The position numbers and the translations under genes are program-made. Of a stretch of DNA of 64,000 nt, positions 1 to 10,970 are shown one piece after another (positions within the stretch are counted from its first letter, which is position 1; the number at the start of each line of letters is the position of its first letter). The stretch lies in NCBI RefSeq assembly GCF_900110135.1, contig NZ_FOCO01000015.1, positions 1-64,000 on the forward strand, in the 5' to 3' direction. This DNA comes from Pseudorhodobacter antarcticus (lineage in GTDB: Bacteria; Pseudomonadota; Alphaproteobacteria; Rhodobacterales; Rhodobacteraceae). A model generated the notes under the pieces. It was given only the letters and a program-made list of their open reading frames with translations. It had not been told where the DNA came from and did no database searches.

Positions 1-279
1 GAAGTTTGGCACCGCCCAATCCAAGTCGATCAGGTGCAGGAGGCTCTCGACAAACCCCGTCGTCTGCCGCAGCGCCATGCCGAACAGTACTTTCATCGTC
101 AGACATGTCTGGATCGCAGCGTCACTGTAGTCGGGCTGTCGGCCACGTTTTCCGGTCGGCGCAGCCTCCCAGGCCATGGTGGGATCGAACCAAATCGTCA
201 GCGAGCCACGACGCTTGAGCGCTTCGTTATAGGCGGACCAGTTCCTGGTCTTGTAGGCGAGGGGTGTGGGTTTACTCAT
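1..279 (-). CDS. IS5-family transposase, N-terminal 93 residues (partial at window edge)
   Basis: Catalyses transposition of the element. The visible 93 residues start MSKPTPLAYKTRNW and contain the NW-x2-YN-x-AL-x2-RGSLT-x-W block typical of the N-terminus of IS903-like IS5-family DDE transposases, followed by a GKRGRQP-x-YSD segment and a helical region. The DDE catalytic residues lie beyond the window. The frame is open to base 1, so there is no sign of degeneration in the visible part. Family assignment rests on motif recognition only. Confidence 0.85.
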   Translation of the reverse strand, partial: MSKPTPLAYKTRNWSAYNEALKRRGSLTIWFDPTMAWEAAPTGKRGRQPDYSDAAIQTCLTMKVLFGMALRQTTGFVESLLHLIDLDWAVPNF

Positions 280-313
280 ACCACACAGCTACCATGCTGG
301 ATTCACAAGATGA

Positions 314-1522
<1,209 letters not shown>

Positions 1523-1589
1523 CCGGGTTATTTTGGCGGGCGTGAATAATCTTGTTGAAGCGACGATTTTCCCGCGCCATCATCCGGTT

Positions 1590-2906
1590 ATGGAACCCAC
1601 ATCCCCCCGCTATGACGCCTTAATGACGAACCTGCGCACTCGCGAACGCGATTTGATTGCGCTGACCCAAGATTTAATTCGCATCCCCACCTTGAACCCG
1701 CCCGGCGAAAATTATCGCGCGATTTGCGATTATCTGGACCAGCGCCTGCGCCGCATGGGGTTTGCCACGGAAATGATCCGCGCGCATGACACGCCGGGCG
1801 ATTGTGATGAATACCCCCGTTGGAACGTGGTGGCGCGGCGTGAAGGCAGACGGGCGGGCGATTGTGTGCATTTCACCAGCCATATCGACGTGGTCGAAGT
1901 AGGCGCGGGCTGGACGTTTGACCCGTTTGGCGGCGAGTTGCACGATGGCAAGATTTACGGGCGTGGGGCCTGCGATATGAAAGGGGGCCTCGCCGCGTCG
2001 ATCATCGCGGTGGAGGCGTTTTTGGGCGTCTGCCCCGATTTTGCAGGCGCGATTGAGATTTCTGGCACAGCCGATGAGGAATCGGGTGGTTACGGTGGCG
2101 TGGCCTATTTGGCCGAAAAAGGCTATTTTTCACCGCAAAAGGTGCAGCATGTGATTATTCCAGAACCGCTGCAAAAAGACCGCGTGTGTCTGGGTCATCG
2201 CGGCGGTTGGTGGGCGGAGATTGAGACGTTTGGCGAAATTGCCCACGGCTCCATGCCGTTTCTGGGTGATTGTGCGATCCGTCATATGGGGGCCGTGCTG
2301 GACGTGTTTGAAGATAAACTGTTCCCCGCCATGGCGCTGCGGCGCACCGATATGCCCGTGGTGCCCGAAGGGGCGCGGTCGTCCACGATGAACATCAATT
2401 CCATCCACGGCGGGCAGCGTGAAACCCCTGCGGGCTCCACCGCGCTGCCATCCCATTGCGTACCCGACAGTTGCCGCATCGTGATTGACAGGCGGTACTT
2501 GGTGGAGGAATCGCTGGACGGTGTGCGCGATGAAATTGCGGGCTTGCTGGACGGGTTGAAACGCGACCGCCCCAAATTTGATTATGCGATGCGCGAATTG
2601 AACCATGTTATTCCGTCGATGACCGACCGTGACGCCCCGGTGGCACGCACGGTGGCGGCGGCGATTGCGCAAGTGTTGGGAAAACCTGCGGAATTTGTCG
2701 CCTCGCCGGGCAGTTATGACCAAAAGCACATCGACCGCATTGGCAAGTTGAAAAACTGTGTCGCTTACGGGCCGGGGCTGTTGGAACTGGCGCATAAGCC
2801 CGATGAATATGTCGGCGTTGCGGATATGATGGACAGTGCCGCCGTGATGGCGCAAAGTTTGGCAACCTTGCTGTTGCCGGGACCAAAAAACGGGGAGACG
2901 ACATGA
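1590..2906 (+). CDS. M20-family metallohydrolase (ArgE/DapE/carboxypeptidase G2-like)
   Basis: Zinc hydrolase of the family that removes acyl groups or cleaves amide bonds of amino-acid derivatives and small peptides. With the ATG at 1590 it has 438 residues. Metal and catalytic motifs are visible: H98-I-D100 (SHIDVV), D129 (GACDMKGG) and the E163-E164 pair (ADEESGG). A TTG at 1533 would add 19 poor residues, and an ATG at 1623 is also possible; no start has a strong ribosome binding site. The stop overlaps the next start (ATGA), so it is the first gene of an operon with a peptide-type ABC importer. Its substrate is probably the imported compound. The exact specificity cannot be told. Confidence 0.85.
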   Translation: MEPTSPRYDALMTNLRTRERDLIALTQDLIRIPTLNPPGENYRAICDYLDQRLRRMGFATEMIRAHDTPGDCDEYPRWNVVARREGRRAGDCVHFTSHIDVVEVGAGWTFDPFGGELHDGKIYGRGACDMKGGLAASIIAVEAFLGVCPDFAGAIEISGTADEESGGYGGVAYLAEKGYFSPQKVQHVIIPEPLQKDRVCLGHRGGWWAEIETFGEIAHGSMPFLGDCAIRHMGAVLDVFEDKLFPAMALRRTDMPVVPEGARSSTMNINSIHGGQRETPAGSTALPSHCVPDSCRIVIDRRYLVEESLDGVRDEIAGLLDGLKRDRPKFDYAMRELNHVIPSMTDRDAPVARTVAAAIAQVLGKPAEFVASPGSYDQKHIDRIGKLKNCVAYGPGLLELAHKPDEYVGVADMMDSAAVMAQSLATLLLPGPKNGETT

Positions 2907-4375
2907 AACATTTGACTGCGCTTATTCTGGCGGGAACGACCGCTGTGTTTGCCACGGCGGCGGCCGCTGAAACCAATATCCGCGTGGCGATGCAGTTGGA
3001 ACCGCCGAACCTTGACCCGACCAGCGGGGCCGCGCAAGCCGTGGATTCGGTGGTTTATTCCAATATCTTTGAAGGGTTGACGCGGTTCATGTCCGACGGA
3101 TCGGTCGTGCCGGGGCTGGCGGAAAGCTGGGAGATTGCAGCGGATGGGCTGACCTATACGTTCAAGCTGCGGCCCGGTGTGATGTTCCATGACGGCACCA
3201 CGATGGACGCCGAAGATGTGAAGTTCAGCCTCGATCGTGCCCGGGCCGAGGACAGCACCAATGCGCAAAAGGCGTTGTTTGCCAGCATCGCGGATGTGAC
3301 GGTGGTGGATCCGTTGACGGTGCAACTGACCCTGTCGGCCCCAAACGGCGCGATGTTGTTTAATCTGGCGTGGGGTGATGCAGTGATCGTGGCGCCGGAA
3401 AGCATTGCGGATATTGCGACCAAACCGATTGGCACTGGTGCGTTTACCTTCACAAATTGGGTGCAAGGCGACCGGATAGAGATTGCGCGCAACCCAAATT
3501 ATTGGGGCACGCCCGCCGCGATGGAAACGGCGACCTTCCGCTTTATTTCCGACCCAACAGCCGCCTTTGCCGCTGTGATGGCCGAGGATGTGGATGTGTT
3601 TGTGGGCTTTCCCGCCCCCGAAAACCTGCCCCAGTTTGAGGCGGACCCAAGGTTTCAAGTGTTGGTGGGCAACACCGAAGGCGAGACGATTTTGGCGATG
3701 AACAACGCCCGTGCGCCGTTTGACAACAAGCTGGTGCGCCAAGCCGTGGCCCATGCGATTGACCGCCAAGCGATTATTGACGGGGCGATGTACGGCATCG
3801 GCACGCCGATTGGTACGCATTTTGCGCCGCATAATCCCGATTATGTGGACCTGACCGGCCTGTCGAATTTTGACCCCGAAAAATCCAAGGCGCTGTTGGC
3901 CGAGGCGGGGTTTGCCGATGGGTTTACCACCACGTTGAAATTGCCACCGCCATCCTATGCGCGGCGTGGCGGCGAGATTATTGCCGCACAGTTGCGCGCC
4001 GTGGGCATCCAGACCGAGATTGAAAACCAAGAATGGGCGCAATGGTTGGAAACCACGTTCAAAGGCAAGGATTTTGGCCTGACGATTGTTAGCCATACCG
4101 AGCCGATGGACATTGGGATTTACGCCAACCCCGATTACTATTTCGGCTATAACAACCCCGATTTGCAGGCGATGATGACCACGCTCACATCCACCACCGA
4201 CCCGGCCGCGCGGTCGGAGATGTGGAAGCAAGCGCAGACTGTGATCGCCGAAGATTTCGTGAACGCTTATCTGTTTGAACTCGCGGTGCCCACGGTGGCA
4301 AAGGCGGGGATTGAAGGTTTGTGGTTGAACCAACCCACCGCCGCGATTGACCTGACGGGCGTGACTTGGCTGTAA
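2903..4375 (+). CDS. ABC transporter substrate-binding protein, family 5 (DppA/OppA-like)
   Basis: Periplasmic binding protein that captures a peptide-like or other amphipathic ligand for the importer encoded next to it. It has 490 residues with a clear Sec signal peptide (basic start, hydrophobic core, AAAAE cleavage region near residue 23). The family-5 features are present: EPPNLDPT near the mature N-terminus, and a VYSNIFEGLTRF segment followed by PGLAESWE. The start overlaps the M20 gene by four bases. A gap of 66 bases with a hairpin separates it from the permease, a common arrangement when the binding protein is made in excess. Confidence 0.92.
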   Translation: MKHLTALILAGTTAVFATAAAAETNIRVAMQLEPPNLDPTSGAAQAVDSVVYSNIFEGLTRFMSDGSVVPGLAESWEIAADGLTYTFKLRPGVMFHDGTTMDAEDVKFSLDRARAEDSTNAQKALFASIADVTVVDPLTVQLTLSAPNGAMLFNLAWGDAVIVAPESIADIATKPIGTGAFTFTNWVQGDRIEIARNPNYWGTPAAMETATFRFISDPTAAFAAVMAEDVDVFVGFPAPENLPQFEADPRFQVLVGNTEGETILAMNNARAPFDNKLVRQAVAHAIDRQAIIDGAMYGIGTPIGTHFAPHNPDYVDLTGLSNFDPEKSKALLAEAGFADGFTTTLKLPPPSYARRGGEIIAAQLRAVGIQTEIENQEWAQWLETTFKGKDFGLTIVSHTEPMDIGIYANPDYYFGYNNPDLQAMMTTLTSTTDPAARSEMWKQAQTVIAEDFVNAYLFELAVPTVAKAGIEGLWLNQPTAAIDLTGVTWL

Positions 4376-4383
4376 TTGAATGG

Positions 4384-4407
4384 GCGGCGCAGGGCACCCC
4401 GCGCCGC
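4384..4407 (+). other. Intercistronic hairpin between binding protein and permease genes
   Basis: Seven-base arms GCGGCGC (4384-4390) and GCGCCGC (4401-4407) enclose a ten-base GC-rich centre that can extend the stem by GGG/CCC. No T-run follows, so it is more likely an mRNA-stabilising or attenuating structure than a full terminator. It could raise binding-protein expression relative to the membrane genes. Confidence 0.5.
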
Positions 4408-4441
4408 TGTTGACTGACCCCAAGCGCGGAGCCGCCCAGCG

Positions 4442-5389
4442 ATGATACGCTACACCGCCACGCGCCTAATCTCGCTTTGTATCAGCTTGATTGTGGCGTC
4501 ACTGGTGATTTTCACAGTGGTGGAGGTGTTTCCGGGCGACCCTGCTGCCTATATGCTGGGGGTCAACGCGCAACCCGATACGGTGGCCGCGTTGCGGGCG
4601 GAATTGGGGTTGGATATGTCGCGGCCTGCCCGATACCTCGCTTGGGTTTCCGGCATGGTACAAGGCGATTTTGGCCAATCCTATACTTACCGAACGCCCG
4701 TGTCGCAGATGATTATGGACCGGATTTGGGTGTCGCTGCCACTAGCGCTGTTTGCGCTGGTGCTGACCGTATTAATCGCCTTTCCCGCCGGGATTTACGC
4801 AGCCAGCAGGCGCGGTGGCGCGGGGGATATTGGCGTGATGGGGGCCACGCAGCTGGGAGTCGCCATCCCGAATTTCTGGTTTGCGATGATCTTGGTTTTG
4901 ATATTCGCCATCCATCTGCGCTGGTTTTCGGCAGGCGGATTTCCGGGTTGGGACAAGGGGCTGTGGCCCGGTATCAAGGCGCTGATCTTGCCCGCTGTCG
5001 CACTGGCGCTGCCGCAAGCGGCGATACTTTCGCGCGTGATGCGGTCATCCTTGTTGGATATGCTGGGCGAAGATTTCATCCGCACCGCCCGCGCAAAGGG
5101 CCTGTCGCGCCGCCAAGCACTGTGGCGCCATGCCCTGCGCAATGCGATGATTCCGGTGTTGACCATCATCGGATTGCAATTTTCGTTCCTGCTGGCGGGT
5201 GGCATTGTGATTGAGCAGGTGTTTTTCCTGCCCGGCTTGGGACGGTTGATTTTCCAAGCCATTTCCGCCCGCGATTTGATTGTGGTGGAAAGCGTGGTGA
5301 TGCTGCTGGTGTTTTTGGTGATTGTGGTGAATTTCGCGGTCGATATCGCCTATGCCGCCGTAGACCCTCGACTGCGAGTGCGGCGATGA
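4442..5389 (+). CDS. ABC transporter permease, DppB type
   Basis: Inner-membrane permease, 315 residues, with six predicted membrane helices. It begins MIRYTATRLISLCISLIV, the standard DppB first helix. The EAA-type coupling loop is visible in the IRTARAKGLSRRQALWRHALRNA stretch (about residues 215-237), and the C-terminus ends VDPRLR as in the family. It forms a heterodimer with the DppC-type protein whose start overlaps its stop by four bases. Confidence 0.92.
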   Translation: MIRYTATRLISLCISLIVASLVIFTVVEVFPGDPAAYMLGVNAQPDTVAALRAELGLDMSRPARYLAWVSGMVQGDFGQSYTYRTPVSQMIMDRIWVSLPLALFALVLTVLIAFPAGIYAASRRGGAGDIGVMGATQLGVAIPNFWFAMILVLIFAIHLRWFSAGGFPGWDKGLWPGIKALILPAVALALPQAAILSRVMRSSLLDMLGEDFIRTARAKGLSRRQALWRHALRNAMIPVLTIIGLQFSFLLAGGIVIEQVFFLPGLGRLIFQAISARDLIVVESVVMLLVFLVIVVNFAVDIAYAAVDPRLRVRR

Positions 5390-6207
5390 CGGTGCCGCGC
5401 GGGTTGATTGCAGGCGCGGGTTTGGCGATTTTGTTTATTGCGGGCGCGCTATTGTCGTTTCTGTGGACGCCTTATGACATTTTAACCCTGTCCATCCCCG
5501 ACCGTTTGCAGCCGCCCAGTGCTGCGCATTGGCTGGGCACCGACCATCTGGGCCGCGATATGCTGTCAATGGTGATGATGGGGGCGCGCACGTCGATTGC
5601 GGTGGCGCTGTTGGCGGTGGGGATTGGCATGGGGTTGGGCGTGCCGCTGGGATTGTGGGCGGCGGCGCGGCGCGGGTCGCTGTTGGATGAGGTGATTATG
5701 CGGGGCAATGATTTGATTTTTGCCTTTCCCAGCCTCGTGATTGCGATTTTGATCACGGCGGTGTTTGGCGCAGGGGCAATGAACGCGATTATTGCGATTG
5801 GGATTTTCAATATTCCGGTGTTTGCGCGGCTGACACGCGGGGCCGCGCTTTCGTTTTGGGCGCGCGATTTTATCTTGGCCGCGCGGGTCTCGGGCAAATC
5901 ACCCGCGCGCATTTCGGTGGAACATATCTTGCCGAACATCGCCAATTTGATGATTGTGCAAGGCACCATTCAGTTTTCATTGGGCATATTGGCCGAGGCG
6001 GCACTGTCCTACATCGGGCTTGGCGCGCAACCGCCCATGGCCAGTTGGGGGCGAATGCTGGCCGATGCGCAAACGCTGGTCAGCATCGCGCCGCATGTGG
6101 CGCTGGTCCCGGGGTTTGCGATTATCCTGTTGGTGTTGGGGTTGAACCTGATGGGGGACGGGCTGCGCGACATGCTGGACCCGCGCATCCGGGTGGCGCG
6201 CGTATGA
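5386..6207 (+). CDS. ABC transporter permease, DppC type
   Basis: Second permease subunit, 273 residues. The DppC-specific [14 protein letters not shown] segment appears near residues 45-58, and the coupling loop lies around residue 165 ([14 protein letters not shown]). The C-terminus carries the [11 protein letters not shown] signature. ATGA overlaps on both sides (with the DppB-type gene and the ATPase gene) indicate tight translational coupling. Confidence 0.92.
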   Translation: MTVPRGLIAGAGLAILFIAGALLSFLWTPYDILTLSIPDRLQPPSAAHWLGTDHLGRDMLSMVMMGARTSIAVALLAVGIGMGLGVPLGLWAAARRGSLLDEVIMRGNDLIFAFPSLVIAILITAVFGAGAMNAIIAIGIFNIPVFARLTRGAALSFWARDFILAARVSGKSPARISVEHILPNIANLMIVQGTIQFSLGILAEAALSYIGLGAQPPMASWGRMLADAQTLVSIAPHVALVPGFAIILLVLGLNLMGDGLRDMLDPRIRVARV

Positions 6208-7808
6208 CATTGCTGGCGGTTCAAGGGCTGAATGTAAGCATCCGCGCAGTGCAGATTTTGCACGAAGTCACGCTAGAGGTTGCTGCGGGCGAGGTGGTCG
6301 CTATCACGGGTGAAAGCGGGTCGGGCAAGTCGATGACAGCACTTGCCGTGATGGGTCTTTTGCCGGATAGGTCGATGGCGACCGGGCGGGTGGTATTGGA
6401 CGGGGCGGACCTGTTGGCGCTGAGCGAGGCGCAGATGTGCAGCATCCGGGGCCGCGATATTGGCATGGTGTTCCAAGAGCCGATGACCGCTTTGAACCCC
6501 GTGCAGACTATCGGCGCGCAAGTGGCAGAAACCATCCGCATCCATGAAGGGATTGGCAAAGCGCAAGCTTGGACCCGCGCGCGCGATATGCTGGCCCGGG
6601 TGGGGCTGCCCGAGGCGCGCTTTCCCCTGACCCGCTATCCGCATGAATTGTCTGGCGGGCAACGCCAACGTGTGGTGATTGCGATGGCAATTGCGTTGCG
6701 CCCCAAACTGCTGATCGCGGATGAGCCGACAACCGCGCTGGACGTGACCACGCAAGCGCATATCTTGGACCTGCTGCGCGATTTGGCCAGCGAATTCGGC
6801 ATGGGGTTGCTGATGATCACCCATGATCTGGCGGTCGTGGCACAAATGGCGGACCGGATTGTGGTGATGCAAAAAGGCCGCGTGGCGGAGACTGGCCCCA
6901 CCGCACAGCTGTTTGCCGCGATGAAGCACCCCTATACCCGCGCGCTGTTTGCGGCGTCGGCGCACCGGGTGAACCTGCCGCCCGCCCCCGCCCCTGTTCC
7001 ACTGTTGCAGGTGCGCGGCGTGACCCGCACCTACCGCCAACCGCGCCGCAGCTTGTTTGGCCCGCGCGCGGTGGTCGATGCAGTAGCGGATGTCAGTTTC
7101 ACGTTGCACAAAGGCGAACGCTTGGGGCTGGTGGGCGAATCTGGCTGCGGAAAATCGACCCTAACCCGTGCGATTTTGGGGTTGGAGGATGTGCAGGCGG
7201 GCGAAATTACGCTGAACGGCGCGCCCGTATGGTCCGCCAATCGCTCCAATCTGGCCGTGCGCCGCCAAATGCAGGTGGTGTTCCAAGACCCCTATGGCAG
7301 TTTCAACCCCCGCCACCGCGTGTCCCGTCTAATCACCGAGCCGTTTCATTTGCTCCCCCATCCCCCGCAAGGTGAGGTACGCGATGCCGCGATTGCCCGC
7401 GCGTTGACGGATGTGGGCCTGTCACCGGATGATGCGCACAAATACATTCATGAATTTTCCGGCGGCCAGCGCCAGCGCATCGCGATTGCCCGTGCGCTGA
7501 TCAACGACCCCGACCTGATTGTGTTTGATGAGGCGGTATCGGCGCTGGACGTGTCTGTGCGCGCGCAAGTGCTGGATTTGCTGGCCGATCTGTGCCGCAA
7601 ACGGCCCCTTAGTTACCTGTTCATCAGCCATGATTTGCATGTGGTGCACAGTGTTACCGACCGGGTGATGGTGATGCAGGCAGGCCGGATTGTGGAGCAG
7701 GGCGTGACCGAGGAGGTCTTTGGTAACCCGCAGCATGCCTATACCAAAACCCTGCTCGCCGCCGCGCCAAGACTGCCCGAAATAGGGGGGATTTCCCATG
7801 TTACTTGA
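6204..7808 (+). CDS. Fused dipeptide-type ABC transporter ATPase (DppD-DppF in one chain)
   Basis: Cytoplasmic ATPase of 534 residues with two complete nucleotide-binding domains. Domain 1 has Walker A GESGSGKS (residues 36-43), signature LSGGQ and Walker B LLIADEP. Domain 2 has Walker A GESGCGKS (about 311-318), signature FSGGQ and Walker B LIVFDEA followed by VSALD. Each domain is followed by the oligopeptide-transporter-type C-terminal helix region ([20 protein letters not shown]). The fused layout resembles GsiA/YejF, so one chain supplies both ATP sites. The ATG at 6204 overlaps the preceding stop. An in-frame extension upstream is an artefact of the open reading frame. Confidence 0.92.
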   Translation: MTLLAVQGLNVSIRAVQILHEVTLEVAAGEVVAITGESGSGKSMTALAVMGLLPDRSMATGRVVLDGADLLALSEAQMCSIRGRDIGMVFQEPMTALNPVQTIGAQVAETIRIHEGIGKAQAWTRARDMLARVGLPEARFPLTRYPHELSGGQRQRVVIAMAIALRPKLLIADEPTTALDVTTQAHILDLLRDLASEFGMGLLMITHDLAVVAQMADRIVVMQKGRVAETGPTAQLFAAMKHPYTRALFAASAHRVNLPPAPAPVPLLQVRGVTRTYRQPRRSLFGPRAVVDAVADVSFTLHKGERLGLVGESGCGKSTLTRAILGLEDVQAGEITLNGAPVWSANRSNLAVRRQMQVVFQDPYGSFNPRHRVSRLITEPFHLLPHPPQGEVRDAAIARALTDVGLSPDDAHKYIHEFSGGQRQRIAIARALINDPDLIVFDEAVSALDVSVRAQVLDLLADLCRKRPLSYLFISHDLHVVHSVTDRVMVMQAGRIVEQGVTEEVFGNPQHAYTKTLLAAAPRLPEIGGISHVT

Positions 7809-9246
7809 CGCTTTTGCCATCCCTGCCGCCCACCATTTGATCGGCGGCGTTTGGATGCCTGCGCGCGAAACGCTGGCGCTCATCAACCCCTCTACCGGGG
7901 AATGGTTGGCCGATATTGGGCGCGGCGATGGCACGGATATTGATGCCGCCGTGACCGCTGCGCATACCGCCCGCGCAAGTGATTGGGGCCGTATGACCGC
8001 GTTGGAGCGGGGGCGAATTTTGACGCGGCTGGGCCAATTGATTTTGACGCGGGTCGATGATCTGGCGCAATTGGAGGCGCGCGATGTCGGCAAACCGCTG
8101 GCTCAAGCACGCGCGGATGCTGTGGCGCTGGCCCGGTATGTGGAATTTTACGGCGGCGCTGCAGATAAGATTATGGGCGAAACCATCCCCTATCTGGACG
8201 GCTATACCGTCTATACGCTGCGCGAGGCGTTTGGGGTGACGGGGCATATCATCCCGTGGAATTACCCGATGCAGATCATCGGGCGGTCGGTAGGCGCGGC
8301 GCTGACCATGGGCAATGCCTGCGTTTTGAAACCGGCGGAGGAGGCGTGTTTGACCGCGTTGGCTTTTGCGGCAATGGCGACCGAGGCGGGGCTGCCTGCG
8401 GGGGCGCTGAACGTGGTGACGGGTTTGGGCGCGGAGGCGGGGGCAGCCCTGGCCGGGCATCCGCGCGTGCAGCACCTGTCGTTTACCGGTTCGGTGGGTG
8501 TGGGCGCGCTTATCCAAGCGGCGGCGGCGCGCAATGTGGTGCCCGTGACGCTGGAACTGGGCGGCAAGTCGCCGCAGATTGTGTTTGATGATGCCGATCT
8601 GGACCGTGCGCTGCCGTTTTTGGTCAATGCAGGGGTGCAAAACGCAGGACAAACTTGTTCAGCATCATCGCGCATATTGGTGCAGCGCGGTGTTTATGAC
8701 GCGGTGCGCGACCGGATGGCGGCGGCTTATGGCGCGCTAACCGTTGGCCCGGCGTTGGGAAATCCATCTGTGGGGCCGTTGATTTCAGCACGGCAAAAAG
8801 CGATTGTGGAGGGGTTTTTGGCACTGGGGGCCGATTTGAAAATCGCAGGCGAAGGAGTTTTGCAAAGCGATGCGCCCCCCGCTGGCCATTACGTTCGCCC
8901 AACCCTGTTTGCCGATGTGCCACCCAACCACCCGCTGGCGCAGCAAGAAATCTTTGGCCCCGTGCAAGTTATTATCGCGTTTGAGGATGAGGCGGACGCG
9001 CTGCGCATCGCCAACAGCACCGAATATGGGCTGGTGGCCGCCGTGTGGACCCGCGATGGTGGCAGGCAAATGCGGTTTGCGCGCGATTTGCACGCGGGCC
9101 AAGTGTTTATCAACAATTACGGCGCGGGGGGCGGGGTGGAACTGCCCTTTGGCGGGGTGGGCAAATCCGGCCATGGGCGCGAAAAGGGGTTTGAGGCGCT
9201 GTACAGCTTTTCGCAATTGAAAACGGTGGCAGCATGGCATGGGTGA
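7798..9246 (+). CDS. NAD(P)-dependent aldehyde dehydrogenase
   Basis: Oxidises an aldehyde to a carboxylate. At 482 residues it matches the betaine-aldehyde/aminoaldehyde dehydrogenase branch in length. Catalytic residues are visible: general base E253 (LELGGKSP) and nucleophile C287 (NAGQTCSA), with the cofactor motif FTGSVGVG (about 229-236) and a C-terminal [15 protein letters not shown] block. It overlaps the ATPase gene by 11 bases and has a G-rich ribosome binding site. In this operon it probably oxidises an aldehyde released from the imported compound; the substrate is inferred, not shown. Confidence 0.9.
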   Translation: MLLDAFAIPAAHHLIGGVWMPARETLALINPSTGEWLADIGRGDGTDIDAAVTAAHTARASDWGRMTALERGRILTRLGQLILTRVDDLAQLEARDVGKPLAQARADAVALARYVEFYGGAADKIMGETIPYLDGYTVYTLREAFGVTGHIIPWNYPMQIIGRSVGAALTMGNACVLKPAEEACLTALAFAAMATEAGLPAGALNVVTGLGAEAGAALAGHPRVQHLSFTGSVGVGALIQAAAARNVVPVTLELGGKSPQIVFDDADLDRALPFLVNAGVQNAGQTCSASSRILVQRGVYDAVRDRMAAAYGALTVGPALGNPSVGPLISARQKAIVEGFLALGADLKIAGEGVLQSDAPPAGHYVRPTLFADVPPNHPLAQQEIFGPVQVIIAFEDEADALRIANSTEYGLVAAVWTRDGGRQMRFARDLHAGQVFINNYGAGGGVELPFGGVGKSGHGREKGFEALYSFSQLKTVAAWHG

Positions 9247-9250
9247 TCGC

Positions 9251-9979
9251 ATGAGACTGATGGGAAAAATCGCAATTGTGACCGGGGCCGGGTCGGGGTT
9301 TGGCGCAGGCATCGCGCGCAAATTCGCGGCGGAGGGCGCGCGGGTGATCGTGGCGGATATCAATTTGGAAGCGGCACAGGCGGTGGCGGATGAAATTGGC
9401 GGCACAGCGCAGATGTGCGATGTGGCCAACCGCGCCAGCGTGGCCGCCCTGCGCGACATGGCGCAAGCGGTTGATATTGTGGTGAACAATGCGGGCGTGA
9501 CGCACTTGCCCTGCGCGACCGAGGATGTGAGCGAGGATGATTTTGACCGCATCATAGCCGTGAACATGAAGGCGATTTATTTGATGACCCAGGCCTTTGT
9601 GCCGAGGTTCAAAGCGCGCGGTTCGGGCACTATCCTGAACATCGCATCGACTGCGGGCGTGTCGCCGCGCCCGCGTTTAAGTTGGTATAACGCGTCCAAG
9701 GGATGGGTGATTACGGCGACAAAATCGCTGGCGGTGGAGCTGGCCCCTTTTGGCATCCGCGTGAACGCGCTAAACCCGGTGGCGGGGGAAACGCCGCTGC
9801 TGAAGTCGTTTATGGGGCAGGATACGCCAGAAATTCGCGCCAAATTCCTGTCGACCATCCCCTTGGGGCGGTTTTCCACGCCCGAAGATATTGGCAATGC
9901 CGCGTGCTTTTTATGCTCCGATGAGGCGTCGATGATAACGGGCGTCGCGATGGAGGTGGACGGTGGGCGCAGCATATAA
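9251..9979 (+). CDS. Short-chain dehydrogenase/reductase (glucose-dehydrogenase-like fold)
   Basis: Classical SDR of 242 residues with cofactor motif TGAGSGFG (11-18), NNAG (79-82), catalytic S133, Y146 and K150, and a C-terminal GVAMEVDGG that is usual in the family. An ATG at 9239 would add four residues; 9251 gives the standard MRLMGKIAIVTG start. It follows the aldehyde dehydrogenase closely, so alcohol-to-aldehyde-to-acid oxidation by the pair is plausible. The substrate is unknown. Confidence 0.88.
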   Translation: MRLMGKIAIVTGAGSGFGAGIARKFAAEGARVIVADINLEAAQAVADEIGGTAQMCDVANRASVAALRDMAQAVDIVVNNAGVTHLPCATEDVSEDDFDRIIAVNMKAIYLMTQAFVPRFKARGSGTILNIASTAGVSPRPRLSWYNASKGWVITATKSLAVELAPFGIRVNALNPVAGETPLLKSFMGQDTPEIRAKFLSTIPLGRFSTPEDIGNAACFLCSDEASMITGVAMEVDGGRSI

Positions 9980-10970
9980 AACCGGACCGCGCAATACGAT
10001 CACCGATGTTGCAGGGTTGCGGGTGGGCAACGCATCGGACGCAGGCTTGAAATCTGGAGTCACGGTGGTGACCGCCGATGCGCCGTTTGTGGCCAGCGTG
10101 CATGTGATGGGCGGTGCGCCGGGGACGCGCGAAACCGATCTGCTCGCCCCCGATAAAACCGTGGTGGCGGTGGATGCGTTGGTGCTGGCGGGTGGGTCGG
10201 CGTTTGGGCTGGATGCCTGTTCGGGGGTGGTTGACGGCTTGCGCGCGGTGGGGCGCGGGTTTCGGGTCGGCGATGCGGTGATCCCGTTGGTGCCGGGGGC
10301 TATCTTGTTTGATTTGCTGAATGGCGGGAGCAAAAGCTGGGCGGTAAACCCTTACCCCGCCTTGGGGCGCGCGGCGTTTGATGCGGCGGCCCCCGATTTT
10401 GCGTTGGGGTCGGTGGGGGCTGGTACAGGCGCGCTGGCGGCGATGCACAAGGGGGGGCTGGGGTCCGCGTCCTTGGTGTTGGGCGACGGCACGGTGGTGG
10501 GTGCGCTGGTGGCAGCCAATCCGGTGGGCAGCGTGACCACACCCGGCGAACGGCATTTTTGGGCCGCATCGTTTGAAATGGGTGCGGAATTTGGCGGGCG
10601 GGGGCCGGACCCCACATCAGGGCATTGCGCCCCGCCCCAAAGCCAGAAAATGGCGGCGCTGCTGGGGCCGCGCAGCAACACCACCATCGCGATTGTGGCG
10701 ACCGATCGCGCGCTGACCAAGGCGCAGTGCCACCGTTTGGCCGTGGCCGCCCATGACGGCATTGCGCGCGCTGTGGTGCCTGCGCACACGCCCTTTGACG
10801 GGGATTTGGTGTTTGCCCTGTCCACTGGCAACGGCGCGCCCGCCAGCGATGCGGAAATGGTGGAGATTGGCCACGCCACCGCCCTGTGCCTGTCCCGCGC
10901 TATTGCCCGCGCGGTGTATTTGGCGACCCCAGCGGCGGGTGATGTGTTGCCCTGCTATCAAACTAACTAG
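9963..10970 (+). CDS. P1/S58-family aminopeptidase (DmpA/BapA/NylC-like Ntn hydrolase)
   Basis: 335-residue self-processing hydrolase. The family is known for D- and L-aminopeptidase, beta-peptide and omega-amide cleavage. Visible motifs are an N-terminal ITDVAGLRVGN, GGAPGTRETDLL (about 51-62), LAGGSAFGLDA (about 75-85) and the probable autocleavage point N239-T240 in SNTTIAIVATD. In the related NylC, cleavage occurs at Asn/Thr and the new N-terminal Thr is the nucleophile. The start is GTG, 17 bases inside the SDR gene. Its TAG stop shares CTAG with the stop of the convergent btuC-like gene. It is the last gene of the importer operon. Confidence 0.85.
   Translation: MGAAYKTGPRNTITDVAGLRVGNASDAGLKSGVTVVTADAPFVASVHVMGGAPGTRETDLLAPDKTVVAVDALVLAGGSAFGLDACSGVVDGLRAVGRGFRVGDAVIPLVPGAILFDLLNGGSKSWAVNPYPALGRAAFDAAAPDFALGSVGAGTGALAAMHKGGLGSASLVLGDGTVVGALVAANPVGSVTTPGERHFWAASFEMGAEFGGRGPDPTSGHCAPPQSQKMAALLGPRSNTTIAIVATDRALTKAQCHRLAVAAHDGIARAVVPAHTPFDGDLVFALSTGNGAPASDAEMVEIGHATALCLSRAIARAVYLATPAAGDVLPCYQTN

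Noticed and set aside
2765-4423. Long open frame on the minus strand opposite the substrate-binding protein gene
   Set aside because: It is rich in His, Arg and Gln and has no recognisable fold. The opposite strand encodes a complete family-5 binding protein with a signal peptide, so this is a by-product of GC-rich codon bias.
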